Source: Erigeron canadensis (Eukaryota > Streptophyta > Magnoliopsida > Asterales > Asteraceae). From it: DNA of 64,000 bases. Positions 21,894 through 32,616 of this stretch are shown one piece after another. The notes below the pieces were generated by a model. It did no database searches, was not told the origin of the DNA, and saw only the letters and a list, made by a program, of their open reading frames with translations. Location of the stretch: contig NC_057769.1 in assembly GCF_010389155.1 (NCBI RefSeq), forward strand, positions 19,220,735 to 19,284,734, given 5' to 3'. How positions within the stretch are numbered: the first letter of the stretch is position 1; every line of letters begins with the position of its first letter. The position numbers and the translations under genes are program-made.

Positions 21894-23999
21894 TTAATTC
21901 TTTTGAATCTTCTCAACTTCATTAGTCTCAAATTCGTCATCCAAAGGACGAATAAATTGTTGTACCATACCAAGTCTCAAAAAATTTTCATCATACAAAG
22001 GTATAATTTCTTCTTTTGCTTTTTGCAATGGAGTGATATTCTCAAAACCCAACCTAAGAAGAAGTTCCGATTTATCAATCTTTGATTTATTGAAATAGGC
22101 AGTGAAATCCAAAAGAGGATTTTGTTCAACTTTGTACAACTTTTCTTTATAGAAAAGTATATTCTTCTTATGTTCCTCAATTTGTCTTTCAAGGTTTTCA
22201 ATCTCAATGCCTTTTAAAAAACAATTATGATTTAAATCAGAAACTTTTCTTTCGAGTTCAATTGTTTTTGGTGTAGCTTCTTGAAGCTTCTTATTCAGAA
22301 TATCAACATCCATTTGTCTTGTATTTGCCCGAAGCCATTCATTGGTCTTTTGAACTTCAAGATCTTGATTGGCATTTTCAAGATCAAGAATGGTCTTTTC
22401 TAAATTATGGCACTTTTCCAATAACTTAAAATTAGGAGACGCATTCATCTCACATTCTTTAACCAACATTTGTTCTTTATAGTTTTGAAACTCTTGTTTC
22501 ATAGCATCATCCTCAAAAAGTAGTTTAGAATTTTCTTCAAGAAGTTTTGTGTACTCCCTTTTTGAAAATAAAATGCTATTTTTCAATTTCTTGTTTTTGC
22601 TGGCTAAAAAAGTGTAATGATCCGTCAAGTTTGATAAGGCAATTCTACAAGACTCTTTATCCATAATTGATGAAAAAGTAGAGTCGAGATTTACCTCATC
22701 ATCGGGATATTCCTCGTCAATGCTGTCAGCCTCCAACATTTTGTCTTTGCTCAACCTTGCCATGAAACATACATTTGCAGACAGATCTTCATCTTCATCA
22801 TCAGTCAGTAAAAGCCACTTGTCATCTTCAGCAATCAAGGCTTGACCGGCTTCAACTTGCTTTGCCAAGAGCATCTTCTGCTTGTAGTATTCATAATTCT
22901 TTTTGCGAGGCAGCTTGCAATCCACAGCAAATTGACCAGGAACTCCACAGTTGTAACACTTTTTGTCAGATGTTTTTCCTTTTTCCATGATTTGTTTCTC
23001 AGTTTCTGCTTTCTTATCTCCGTTCTTGGAACCAGTTGTTTCACCTTGTTCAAAACTCATGTGATGATATTGTTCCTTCTTTGGAAATGCACTAGTTGAT
23101 GAAGTACGAAGATTGTTGTTAGTTGACCTCGTTTTGAAATACTTTTTCTTGAAATGCTTAGTCACAGCGGCAAGAGCTTGGTAGAATTCATCAGGAACAC
23201 CATCTCTTGGAGCCAAAAAATCTTCTCCCTCCTCATCTGACGAAGAAACAACAGTCATTTGTCTTTTAAGAGCCTCAGAAACCTTTCTTTCAACAACCAA
23301 TGCCAAAGGATCAGTAGATACAACTTCTGGCACTTTGTTGAATGAATATTTGCTTAGAACTTGATGCTCATTCAACTTCAAAGATTCATAAAGAGTATGA
23401 ATGGTGAATTTGGTCAGATCTTGATGTTGCTTGATTTGAGTTCCATAATCTTCCCACTCGGGACCAAGTGCTTTGATAAATTTGATGTTCAGCTCAATTT
23501 CAGATTTCTTGACCTTGTTCTTTCTTAGTTCATTGATCACATTGCAAAATCTGTAGTACACGGACTTGAGAGATTCATTTGGTGATTTCTGAAAATTGTC
23601 AAACTCAGTTAAAACATTTGTCAGTCGGATTGTTGAGGTTACATCAGCACCTTCCATTTGTCTAGCAACTTCATCCCAAATCTCCTTTGCTGTGTCATAA
23701 GAATCAACTGAGCCATAGATCTCATCAGGAAGTGCTTGGTACAAGCATGACCTAGCTCTGTTGTCAGCAGCAGTACGATCTCTTTGTTCGGCATTCAAAA
23801 GATCAGGAGTCAAAATAGCACCGGTAGTAGGATGACGATGCATAGCAAGTCCATTCATGATTGAATCCTTAAGCATGTGACCATTAGTCTGACGTTCCAC
23901 ATAATCCATGAACCTTTTTTTCCAAAGTCCATAGTTACCATGATAAAGAACTGGAGGTCGTGTATCAGTACCCAGAGCCAACGCTTCACGAGTAGCCAT
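21894..23999 (-). CDS. Element B gag, 701 aa, intact frame
   Basis: An uninterrupted 701-codon frame with ATG at 23997-23999, placed just after the leader. The N-terminal third is the retrotransposon gag (UBN2-like) region, including GNYGLWKKRFMDYVERQTNG and FQKSPNESLKSVYYRFCNVI. A single zinc knuckle follows near 22920-22960, reading CYNCGVPGQFAVDC: the His of CX2CX4HX4C is replaced by Gln, which should weaken RNA binding. The C-terminal half (22680-21900) is a long coiled coil rich in Lys, Glu and Leu. Gag would build the virus-like particle. It is the best preserved transposon frame in the window. Confidence 0.92.
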   Translation of the reverse strand: MATREALALGTDTRPPVLYHGNYGLWKKRFMDYVERQTNGHMLKDSIMNGLAMHRHPTTGAILTPDLLNAEQRDRTAADNRARSCLYQALPDEIYGSVDSYDTAKEIWDEVARQMEGADVTSTIRLTNVLTEFDNFQKSPNESLKSVYYRFCNVINELRKNKVKKSEIELNIKFIKALGPEWEDYGTQIKQHQDLTKFTIHTLYESLKLNEHQVLSKYSFNKVPEVVSTDPLALVVERKVSEALKRQMTVVSSSDEEGEDFLAPRDGVPDEFYQALAAVTKHFKKKYFKTRSTNNNLRTSSTSAFPKKEQYHHMSFEQGETTGSKNGDKKAETEKQIMEKGKTSDKKCYNCGVPGQFAVDCKLPRKKNYEYYKQKMLLAKQVEAGQALIAEDDKWLLLTDDEDEDLSANVCFMARLSKDKMLEADSIDEEYPDDEVNLDSTFSSIMDKESCRIALSNLTDHYTFLASKNKKLKNSILFSKREYTKLLEENSKLLFEDDAMKQEFQNYKEQMLVKECEMNASPNFKLLEKCHNLEKTILDLENANQDLEVQKTNEWLRANTRQMDVDILNKKLQEATPKTIELERKVSDLNHNCFLKGIEIENLERQIEEHKKNILFYKEKLYKVEQNPLLDFTAYFNKSKIDKSELLLRLGFENITPLQKAKEEIIPLYDENFLRLGMVQQFIRPLDDEFETNEVEKIQKN

Positions 24000-25123
24000 T
24001 AGAAATTGATTTGAATTGAGAATTGAATTGATTTTTGAAGGAATGAAACGATTTAAATTGGAATGAAATGAAACGATCTAAATTGAAATTGTTTTAAGAA
24101 AGTGAAATGAAACGATTTAGAGGAAGTGAAAATGAAACGATCTAAATGGGCAGGAATGAAACTATCTAAAATGAAACGATCTAAATAGAACCAGGAGTGA
24201 AACGATCTAAAATGAAATGATCTTGAGAATTTTGAAGAAAAATTCTAAGTATTCTGAAATGATTTGGGCAGAGTTTTGGTATGAATTGGAATGAAATGAA
24301 TTGAGCAAAACCAATCACGAAGATCAGTTACCCAAGAATATTATGATTCCCAAACACAACTCTTCACGAATTACTCAAACCAGAGAATGTTTAAGTAAAA
24401 CTTGAAACGATCTAAAACACATCGTTCTGGTTTCACAAAAACTAAAACGATCTAAAAGAGATCGTTTTAGGTTTCAGCATAGAATTTCACCAAAACTTGA
24501 TTATTTTCAAGAAATTGAATTGACCAAAACCAATCCAAAGGATCAGTTAGCCACAATCAACTCTTCACACCACAATCACACTTGTCAAAACGATCAAATT
24601 TGAATCGTTTTACAAGCCACAACACTGAAATGTAAGTACCAAGGAAAGAAAAACTGAAACGATGTAAATGAGATTGTTTTAGCTTCACAAAGTCGTCTTC
24701 AACCTTTGAACATGAACAACTCCATTGACGATTTTTAAAACTTCAATATCTTTTGATTTTTTGAGAATTAGAACATGAAACCACTTGCAAACAGTTTGTT
24801 TTCACCTCAGCAACAATCCGATTAACACACTTCAGCTTATAACACAACAGAATCAAATCCCAAATTTTAGCGCCAAAAACTCAAAATCTGAACTTTTGAT
24901 CCAGATCGAATTAGAACGCGAAACTTGAGAGGATTATGTATTTAACTATGAGGAATAGAACGGTGAACAAACATTTGTGATTTTATGTGATTTGAGAGGT
25001 TATTTTTGAATTTTCAGTGATAAAAAAAACGAACACGAACAGGATTAAAAACAGAATTATAAAGTGATTTTTTGATGAATTGTGATTGAATTCAGTTATG
25101 GATCGAGATCAAAACGATGTTTG
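24000..25123 (-). other. 5' leader of element B with ACGATCT/AGATCGT repeat array
   Basis: Same design as 11328-12482. GAAACGATCTAAA-type repeats cluster at 24045-24225. Inverted pairs such as AACGATCT-(5 nt)-AGATCGTT occur near 24443. Linker blocks with GAGCAAAACCAATC and ACCAATCCAAAGGATCAGTT lie at about 24302 and 24526, and GATCCAGATCGA at about 24899. No ORF. Confidence 0.85.
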
Positions 25124-25135
25124 TCTCTGATACCA
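25124..25135 (-). promoter_or_regulatory. Primer-binding site of element B (initiator tRNA-Met)
   Basis: Minus-strand TGGTATCAGAGA, two bases from the 5' LTR. The last base differs from the canonical TGGTATCAGAGC kept in A. Confidence 0.9.
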
Positions 25136-25438
25136 CATGTAACAACGCGATTTTATCACTCGAATTCACATCAACAATGGCGGTTTAGAGTGTGTGTGTG
25201 TTCTTGGTGTTTGTGTGTGTGTTGAGAGAGAATTGGGATCAAGTGTGTGTTATTCAGGTGTAATGGTATGAAAATGTGTCAAGAGTTATGCAAAGTTATG
25301 ATTTCTAAGGAAAAAAATTAAGGGCTATTTATAGTCTAAACTAACCAACTATGCTAATTATCACAATTAGCCCCTCAACCTTAGAAATCATCAACACATG
25401 ACTTAACAACAAGTAATTCCATAACTTAAATTACAATG

Positions 25439-28400
25439 TGTAACAACCGCCTTACAAATAATCTAATTAAGTTTCTTAAATCGTACTTTCGTCACCTGAA
25501 CGGCCAGACAGTCCAATTTGATCAAGTTCTTGACGTACTTTAGACGTAAAATATGTGCTTATTTGAAGCTCAATTAGATCTTAAATCTTGATTTATGTGA
25601 CGGATTATGAATTAATTCGATAAAATATGAAGGTTCAGTTCATAAATGTTCGTGTCCATAAGTGTTCTAGTGCAAAATGTTCACAAATAGTCCCTTGGAA
25701 ATACCTAGTGCATTCATTTGGAAAAGGTATAAATAGAATGTTGTAGTGTGAGAAAATTCACTATTCATTCATCACCTCCATTTCTCACTCTCTCTCTAAA
25801 AACACATAGTCAGGAACATCTCCACCACCATTTTCACACACTAAAAATCACCATCTTGATTTTGGGTTGTTTAAGTGAAATCATTTGTACTTTTGGGTTC
25901 CTTGTGACGATCAAAACACGTTTCTAGCATCAAATCGCAGGTAATAACAACATCTTTTGAGAATTTGATCAAAACAAAAGTAAACTTTTCATGTTCTTGT
26001 TCTTGATGATTTGGTCCGATTTTTGTTAAGAAATCGTGTTCATAATCAATGGGTTTGTGTCTAGATATGTTCAACAACATTTTGGTGAACAAATTTGAGT
26101 CATAACATGATTAAATTACAAAACCCATTTTTCAAAAATGAACATAACTTGTTCTTGAAGTTCAAAGTGCTCATGTGTTAATTTGATCCTGAAATCTGAA
26201 AATGTGATAAGAAAATGGTGTTAATGTGTTAACATGTACTAATATTACGTCCTAACTCGTTCCAAGATCGACCTAGACCTCTATGGATGTAATTTCTTGG
26301 TTGTTTGGCTCGTGGGATGCTATAGAGTTGCTGCAACATGTTCTCGAGCTGCTACTGTTGCTGCTCGTTATTGTTGTGTTTGAAGTGTGGTTCGGTCTTG
26401 GTTCATATAGGGGTAACTGATCTAATGAACGGTTTTGCTCAATTGAATCTCGATTTGAACCAGTTGTGGTCGTGATAAAGATTCAGCTAGAAACGGTCTA
26501 AATGATCAGAGCATGAAAAACGATCTAAAGTGCATCATGTCTAAAACGATCTAAAGTGCATCATGTCTAAAACGATCTAAAGTGCATCATGTCTAAAACA
26601 ATCTCTTCTTGAATGTTAAAACGATCTCTTCCCTCCTTGACTTCAAAACGATCTAAAGAGCCATTGCTGTTAAAATGATCTAAAGTCCTAAGCTCATAAA
26701 ACGATCTAGCTTTTTAGTACTTAACGCAATCCTAACTCATGTTCCTATATTAACTATTGGACGACCTTAACTTGAAGCCACAACGATTAGAACCTTGAGA
26801 AATGTAAAACGATCTGTTTAGTAAGCACCAAAACGATCTAAATGGAGCTCACTTGAAACGATCTAAATGAAGAAGAATCCAGGGACGACCTAATCCATCT
26901 TGACACAAGGAACGATCTAAATCAACCAAGGTAGAACGATCTCTTTTTGCTATGAAACCAGAACGACTTAAGTTCTCCTAGACTCTAAAACAATCCAAGT
27001 GACTCAGTTGAGGAATGATCTCTTTTGTAAAGCAATTCAGAACAATTTAAATTAATTGTTGAGAAACGACCTAATTATACTTGTACGACCTAGTACATGA
27101 GCATAAGCTAGCTTGCCTTTATACATAATTACAAGACTTGGGTATAACCTAATTACCTCATAATAATACACACCTGGAACTGTTTGAACTTCATTCTTAC
27201 TACTGTTGTGCAAAACCCTAATGTGTACAGCAAATGATTATTCTAGCTAAATTACTAGGGTACAAGTTCTAAGATCACGATAATCCGTGTACAAGTTCAA
27301 TAACTAATCGGACAAAGTTAAGACTAAAGTTCACTAATAAAGTCGGGTATAGCTAATTAAGAATTAGGTTGTGTGTTCAAAGACGTGCAAATTGAGTCCA
27401 GTTCGGGTACTTAAAGTCCATTTTGTGTCAAAACGTTCTAAGTTAATCAAGGACCAAATCATCGGATCATCAAGAACATTTTCGTGATTAATTAATCACC
27501 AAGTCTAATATATGTACATATCATATGTACAACAAGGTGTACTTAGGCTTCTGTCAAGACGTGCTTGGATTTCTATAGATATAACATATCTATCTCTGTG
27601 CTTGTTCTCCGTGCTCAATAACCGTACTGTACTAGATCACTGTGAGTTCACTTATCCCCTTTTCGTACATGTTGTTCAAAGTTCTTTATCGGGGACTGAA
27701 AAGCATGAAAACTATTTTTGTACTTATATATATATATAAATATATATACATATATATATACGTTCTTGAACCGTTCTACGTACTATTTATGATCGTATAA
27801 ATTACTTATGAAATGATTATGAATTGTCTTCTAAAGTGTATTTAGATCTTGAATGAGCAGGGTCTTGAATATATTTATAATGCTATACATACTCTCTGTT
27901 GTGTATTTAGGTCTTGAATGGGCAGGACCTGAATATACTCATATTACTATATTTGTTCTCTATTATGTACTTATTGTTCTGTGTATGAGTTCCATGTTTA
28001 CTGCTATCAATTCAATTCCCACAGTTCAGGGAATGAACCGTAGGTAATTATGAACAGCGCTGTTAGGGTAGGCCCACCCTCATTCTCTACAGTTCAGGAG
28101 GATGCATATTATCTGTACTTGTGCTGATCTAGATCATACATATAGCTTACTTGATTATGTGAGCTCACTGGTTCATTATAGTTCATCTTTGGCCAATCGG
28201 GTTAGCAGTAATTATCTGCTTACATACTAAGTACATTTACTTGTTCTTAAACTGTTCTTCTATTACAAAGTACTTTTGATAAACGTACTAAACTTATGAT
28301 CTGTTCTTACCATACATACTAGTACTATGTATAACTATTAAGTACTTTATGTGAATCTCACCAACTACTTTTGTAGTTGACTCTTTTGAACTTACATGCT

Positions 28401-28704
28401 TTTCAGGCTAGACTATTAGATCCTTTAGCATAGGAGTCTTCCTTCTCTCAGCTCTTTCCTCTGGTGATTGTTCGTACATTCAAGATCAGTAGCTGTGAAG
28501 ACTTCCTTTTTGCTCAAGACTTGGTTCTGTAAAGACAATTGTTCTGTCTTTCTTGATATTGACTATTCTGGGGTATATCCCATGTTCTGTAATAACTTAT
28601 GAAACTTATTATCTTTTAATGTTATTGGCTGTGTTTGAACTTGTACTGTGCGTGCTTGTGCTTATCTGTGCATCCCGTATATTCCGCTTTAGCGGGGTGT
28701 TATA
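25439..28704 (+). mobile_element. Gypsy solo LTR (3.27 kb) nested in the 5' LTR of B
   Basis: Starts TGTAACAACCGCC and ends CGGGGTGTTATA, the same termini as the LTRs of gypsy D read in the opposite direction. It is flanked by the 5-bp duplication CAATG. No internal region is present, so it is a solo LTR left by LTR-LTR recombination. It carries many ACGATCT-type motifs (26480-27070), a 26-bp unit repeated three times at about 26517-26600, and an AT microsatellite at 27725-27762. The last base pair departs from the usual CA end (TATA/CA ambiguity with the TSD). Confidence 0.9.
26517..26600. repeat. 26-bp tandem repeat, three copies, in the gypsy solo LTR
   Basis: Three consecutive units each begin AAAACGATCTAAAG and end TGCATCATGTCT. 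A fourth, partial unit (AAAACAATCT) follows. These are the most regular ACGATCT copies in the window. Confidence 0.9.
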
Positions 28705-28734
28705 CAATGTATCACTATTTTTGGATTTCTAACA

Positions 28735-29780
28735 GTTTGTTTAATCTGGAGTCCAAGAAAAAATGTTAATTCACCCATTAAACTCATTTCAAATTTTGAA
28801 GACATGATTTTTGAAAATTTCTTGCACAAAGATTCATCAGTAGAACTAAAAATAATATCATCAACATAAACTTGTACCAACAGAAGATTACCTCTTTCAC
28901 GAAGAATAAATAAGGTATTGTCAATTGCACTTCTTTTGAAACCATTTTCTGATAAGTGTTTGGTCAGAGTATCATACCAGGCTCGAGGGGCTTGTCTGAG
29001 GCCATACAGTGCCTTGTCCAGAAGATATACCCAATGTGGATGCTTTTCATCAATGAAGCCTGGAGGTTGCTTGACAAACACTTCTTCTTCTAATTCTCCA
29101 TTCAAAAATGCACTTTTTACATCCATCTGGTAGACCTTGAACTTATTATGGGCAGCAAAGGCTAAAAACATTCTGATGACTTCTAACCTTGCTACCGGTG
29201 CAAATGATTCTTCAAAGTCAAGGTCTGTCTGGACGTACCCTTGTGCCACCAATCTGGCCTTATTTCTGACCACATGACCATCTTCGTCCCATCTGGTTCC
29301 AATTAGTTCTTTCTTGCCAACTGGAGGAGGAACCAGATTCCAAACTTTATTTCGTTCGAACTGGTGAAGCTCTTCTTGCATAGCTATCACCCAGCTTGGG
29401 TCATTCATTGCCTTGTCAATCTTCTTTCATTCCATCAGTGATAAGAAGCTGACATATAAACATTGTTCACTAGAGGCACTTCTGGTCTAAACCCCTCTAC
29501 TGGAGTCACCGATAATCTGGTTGATTGGGTGAGCTTTTGTCCACTTAGAGTATTGAGCAGGATTGTTTCTTACAACAATATCAGTGCAAGAATTCAATTG
29601 ATTTTCTGGAGTAGGATCTTGCCAGACAACTTCAGCATCTTCATCAGAATCTGTAAGATCACGATTTGCATCATGAAATTCTTCATTTAAAGGCATTTCT
29701 TGGATAACTGGCTCAAAATCAATTGAATCTGATACTGGAGGAGTAGTACGAACATCTGATCCAATAACAAGTTCAGAGGG
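28735..29780 (-). pseudogene. Copia fragment C: reverse transcriptase N-terminal part and linker
   Basis: Minus strand. From 29780 the linker reads PSELVIGSDVRTTPP..., then a stop near 29487, then RT from [20 protein letters not shown] through [22 protein letters not shown] (the usual VFRNKK is deleted between W and D), [36 protein letters not shown] in [11 protein letters not shown] (near 28865) and [10 protein letters not shown]. It stops at the LTR end of B on one side and at the LTR of gypsy D on the other. RNase H and everything upstream are absent. Confidence 0.9.
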
Positions 29781-32371
29781 TGTAACACCCCGACAGCGAC
29801 GGAAAACTCGGGATGTAAGATAAAGCACATGCGCACATGGATGTTACATAGGAATACTAAATGAGTACATAGAATAACCATAAATAGTCAAATTCATAAC
29901 CAAGCAAGCATAGTAGTAGTCATCACACACAAGTTCAACAAAAGAAATCAATTCAAGTACGATAAGTTCCCATGCATACCAATCCTAGCCACGATTAGCT
30001 TGATTACCTGAAAGGAATACTTAAACGTGTCAACACAAAGGTTGGTGAGTTCGTAGGTTTGAGTATAAACAAGTAGTATAAAAGCGTTTTATGTCGTCAA
30101 TAGAATTCAATTGTAAAGTAGTATGTAATGGATAAAGATCAACTTGCACATAAGTAAGCGAGCACACACAATCCTCAACAGGACCGGCTAAAAGTATCAA
30201 TCGAGCACACACAATCCTCAACTGGACCGGCTAATAGTATCAATCGAGCACACACAATCCTCAACAGGACCGGCTAATAGTATCAATCGAGCACACACAA
30301 TCCTCAACAGAACCAACTAATAGTATCAATCGAGCACACATAATCCTCAACAGGACCGGCTAATAGTATCAATCGAGCACACACAATCCTCAACAGGACC
30401 GGCTAACAGTATCAATCGAGCACACACAATCCCCAACAGGACCGGCTAATGGTACCAAGTAGTCATATAGCCATGGAGTAGTAAAAGCAGTTACGGCATA
30501 TATAAAAGCATAGATAGTATTCCTTTCACCCCAAAATATAAGTATGGAAAAAGGCGCTACGAAGACTCACAGTGATCTGCTACAAGCGTAGTTCTACAAG
30601 CACAGAGTATGAGCACAGATATAAGTAAGATATATCTATTCGAATCCAAGTATGTCTTGATGTCAACCTAATCACAAATCATTGAGCATAGATGGATACA
30701 TGTGTTAGTTCTTGTGATTAATTATTCACTGAGTTGTTCTTGATGAACTAATGATTTGGTCCCTTAAAGATCTTTGAACGTTTTGACTCAAAAGTGTTGT
30801 ACATGAATTGGACCCGAAATGAATGTCTTTGAACTCACGCATAAGTACTTATCGTAATAATGAGTTGTATGAGCCTTTAAATAGTGAACTTTAGACTTAA
30901 GAACTCAATGTAGTTGTTCATAGAATTTGTACTTTAATAATCAAGATAAAACATGTCTTTATTGTACTTTAATTAGGGTTTGCACTTCGTACGTTGCCTT
31001 AGATCGAATTAGGAACTAGCCTTGGTGTCAATGATCAGCCCTTGAGGTCTTAAATCGAGTAATGATGTTGTTATGAACTGTTTTGATGTTAAAGGATAAA
31101 GTGTGGAGTGATATAGAACAAGCTCAAGTTGTTTAAGGAATGAACAAAGTCGTTCTAGTGTTTGGAAGGCAAGATCGTCCCACTGACTAGCCAAGATCAT
31201 CCCACTGGCTAGCCAGGATCGTCCTGGATGTTCCTCAAGATCGTTTTAGGTGCAAGGGGGGGTCAAGATCGTTTCACAAGATCGTTTCTCAAGATTGTTT
31301 TGGCCACCAAGGATGAAGATCGTCCCATTTTAAGGACATGAACAAGTCACAAGATCATTTCACGATCAAGTGTTTGAGCTAAACCAATCCAAAGGATCAG
31401 TTACCCATTAAACATTCCAACACAACACAACATCACACAAGAACAAACGAGCACGAAACAAGAATTGAGAAGGCTGCCAGGACGATGATCGTCCTAGGAG
31501 ATCGTCTTAGGAGATCGTCCTAGGAGATCGTCTTAGTCTCCAGGACGGCTGAAAACAACACTTAATCAATACACGAAGATCCAGATCGATTCCGGGACTT
31601 GTTAGAACATCAAACTAGTACATATATACATAATAACACTAACCATTAACACTTTTAACGATTTCAAGACCATCTATAACACAAATAAGACGTGGCACAT
31701 TATGAACAAGTTTTCCCTCATTTTCAAAAATGGGTTTTGTATATTTAAGCATGTTATGACCCAAATTCGTGCATAAAAAGGTTACTAAACACGTTTAGAC
31801 ACAACCCATTAGCTTTTAACACGTTTTTCATATCAAAAATGGACCAAATCATCAAGAACATAAACTTGAAAAAGTACACTTTTATTTTGATCAAAAACTC
31901 AAAATTTGTTGTTGTTACCTGAAATTTGATGCTAGAAATATGTTTTGAATATCACAAGGAAGCTAAAAGTACAAGAAATTTTGGTTTAACAACCCAAAAT
32001 CAAGAGATGGATTTTGTGTGTGAAAATGGTGGTTATAAGAGTGTTTTAGAGAGAGAGAGGTGAGATGGAGAAGATGAAGAAATGCGGTTTCTCTCTCTAA
32101 GAGAATCTATTTATAGTTTTCCAATATTAAATAGCCTAATAAATGTAGGGACTATTTGTGAACATTTTTCGACTAGAACTTTCTTAAATACGATCGTTTA
32201 CGACTCGAAATCTAGTATTTTATCGTATTAAATTATAAACTCGTCATATAACTCTAAGGTTTAAGATCGAATTGACCTACATGTGAGCATATATCTTAAG
32301 TCTAAAGCACGTCTAGAACTTTGATGAAATTTGTGGATTTTATTTACTACATTTCTAAGACGGTTGTTACA
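29781..32371 (-). repeat. 3' LTR of gypsy D (2591 bp)
   Basis: Similar to the 5' LTR at 36752 at roughly nine in ten positions by eye at the start. Contains a seven-copy 43-bp array and, at 31150-31560, many AGATCGTCC/AGATCGTTT motifs. The linker ACCAATCCAAAGGATCAGTT is near 31388 and GATCCAGATCGATT near 31579. Confidence 0.92.
30158..30457. repeat. 43-bp tandem repeat, seven copies
   Basis: Unit starts GAGCACACACAATCCTCAAC, continues AGGACCGGCTAAT and ends AGTATCAATC. Copies 2, 4 and 7 have scattered changes. The other LTR of D has only about four copies (37233-37407). Confidence 0.93.
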
Positions 32372-32386
32372 TTCTCCCCCACTTAA
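32372..32386 (-). promoter_or_regulatory. Polypurine tract of gypsy D
   Basis: Minus-strand TTTAAGTGGGGGAGAA directly upstream of the 3' LTR. Confidence 0.85.
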
Positions 32387-32616
32387 AGGAATTGCGTCCC
32401 AAAATTCGAATTACACGTCATGTTTCAAGTTTCGATTGCACACCAAGTTTACAAGCATCAAGTTGCACGTTTAGTTCTAACTATGTAACTACACTAGAAG
32501 TAACAAATAGCATGCTTCACATTGAGTTTCAAGTATCATACCATATAGCAAACGTCAAGTACCAGGTTAGAAACTATGTCCTTAAGCCTACTTACTAGAC
32601 TGTGATATTAAGTTAA

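Larger units (their letters stand above)
13839..28734 (-). mobile_element. Copia LTR retrotransposon B (SIRE/Maximus-like), with nested gypsy solo LTR
   Basis: Same family and layout as A. 3' LTR 13839-14160, polypurine tract 14161-14172, long 3' noncoding region, RNase H-RT-integrase-protease-linker-gag on the minus strand, leader, PBS 25124-25135, and 5' LTR 25138-25438 continued at 28705-28734 after a nested insertion. The LTR copies look about 97% alike by eye, so B is much younger than A. Gag is one uninterrupted frame, but RT and integrase are damaged. The left flank (AATTT) and right flank (GTTTG) do not match. Confidence 0.93.
25138..28734 (-). repeat. 5' LTR of copia element B, split by a gypsy solo LTR
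   Basis: The LTR runs 25138-25438, is interrupted, and resumes at 28705-28734 with ATCACTATTTTTGG...TTTCTAACA. Joining the two parts restores the 322-bp structure of the 3' LTR. CAATG occurs at 25434-25438 and again at 28705-28709, the duplication made by the nested insertion. Confidence 0.92.

Noticed and set aside
27512..28047. Two small hydrophobic plus-strand frames in the gypsy solo LTR
   Set aside because: They lie in LTR sequence, are AT-driven and have no counterpart in the LTRs of D.
30158..30457. Could the 43-bp array be a CRISPR?
   Set aside because: Units are contiguous with no unique spacers, no cas genes, plant nuclear LTR context.
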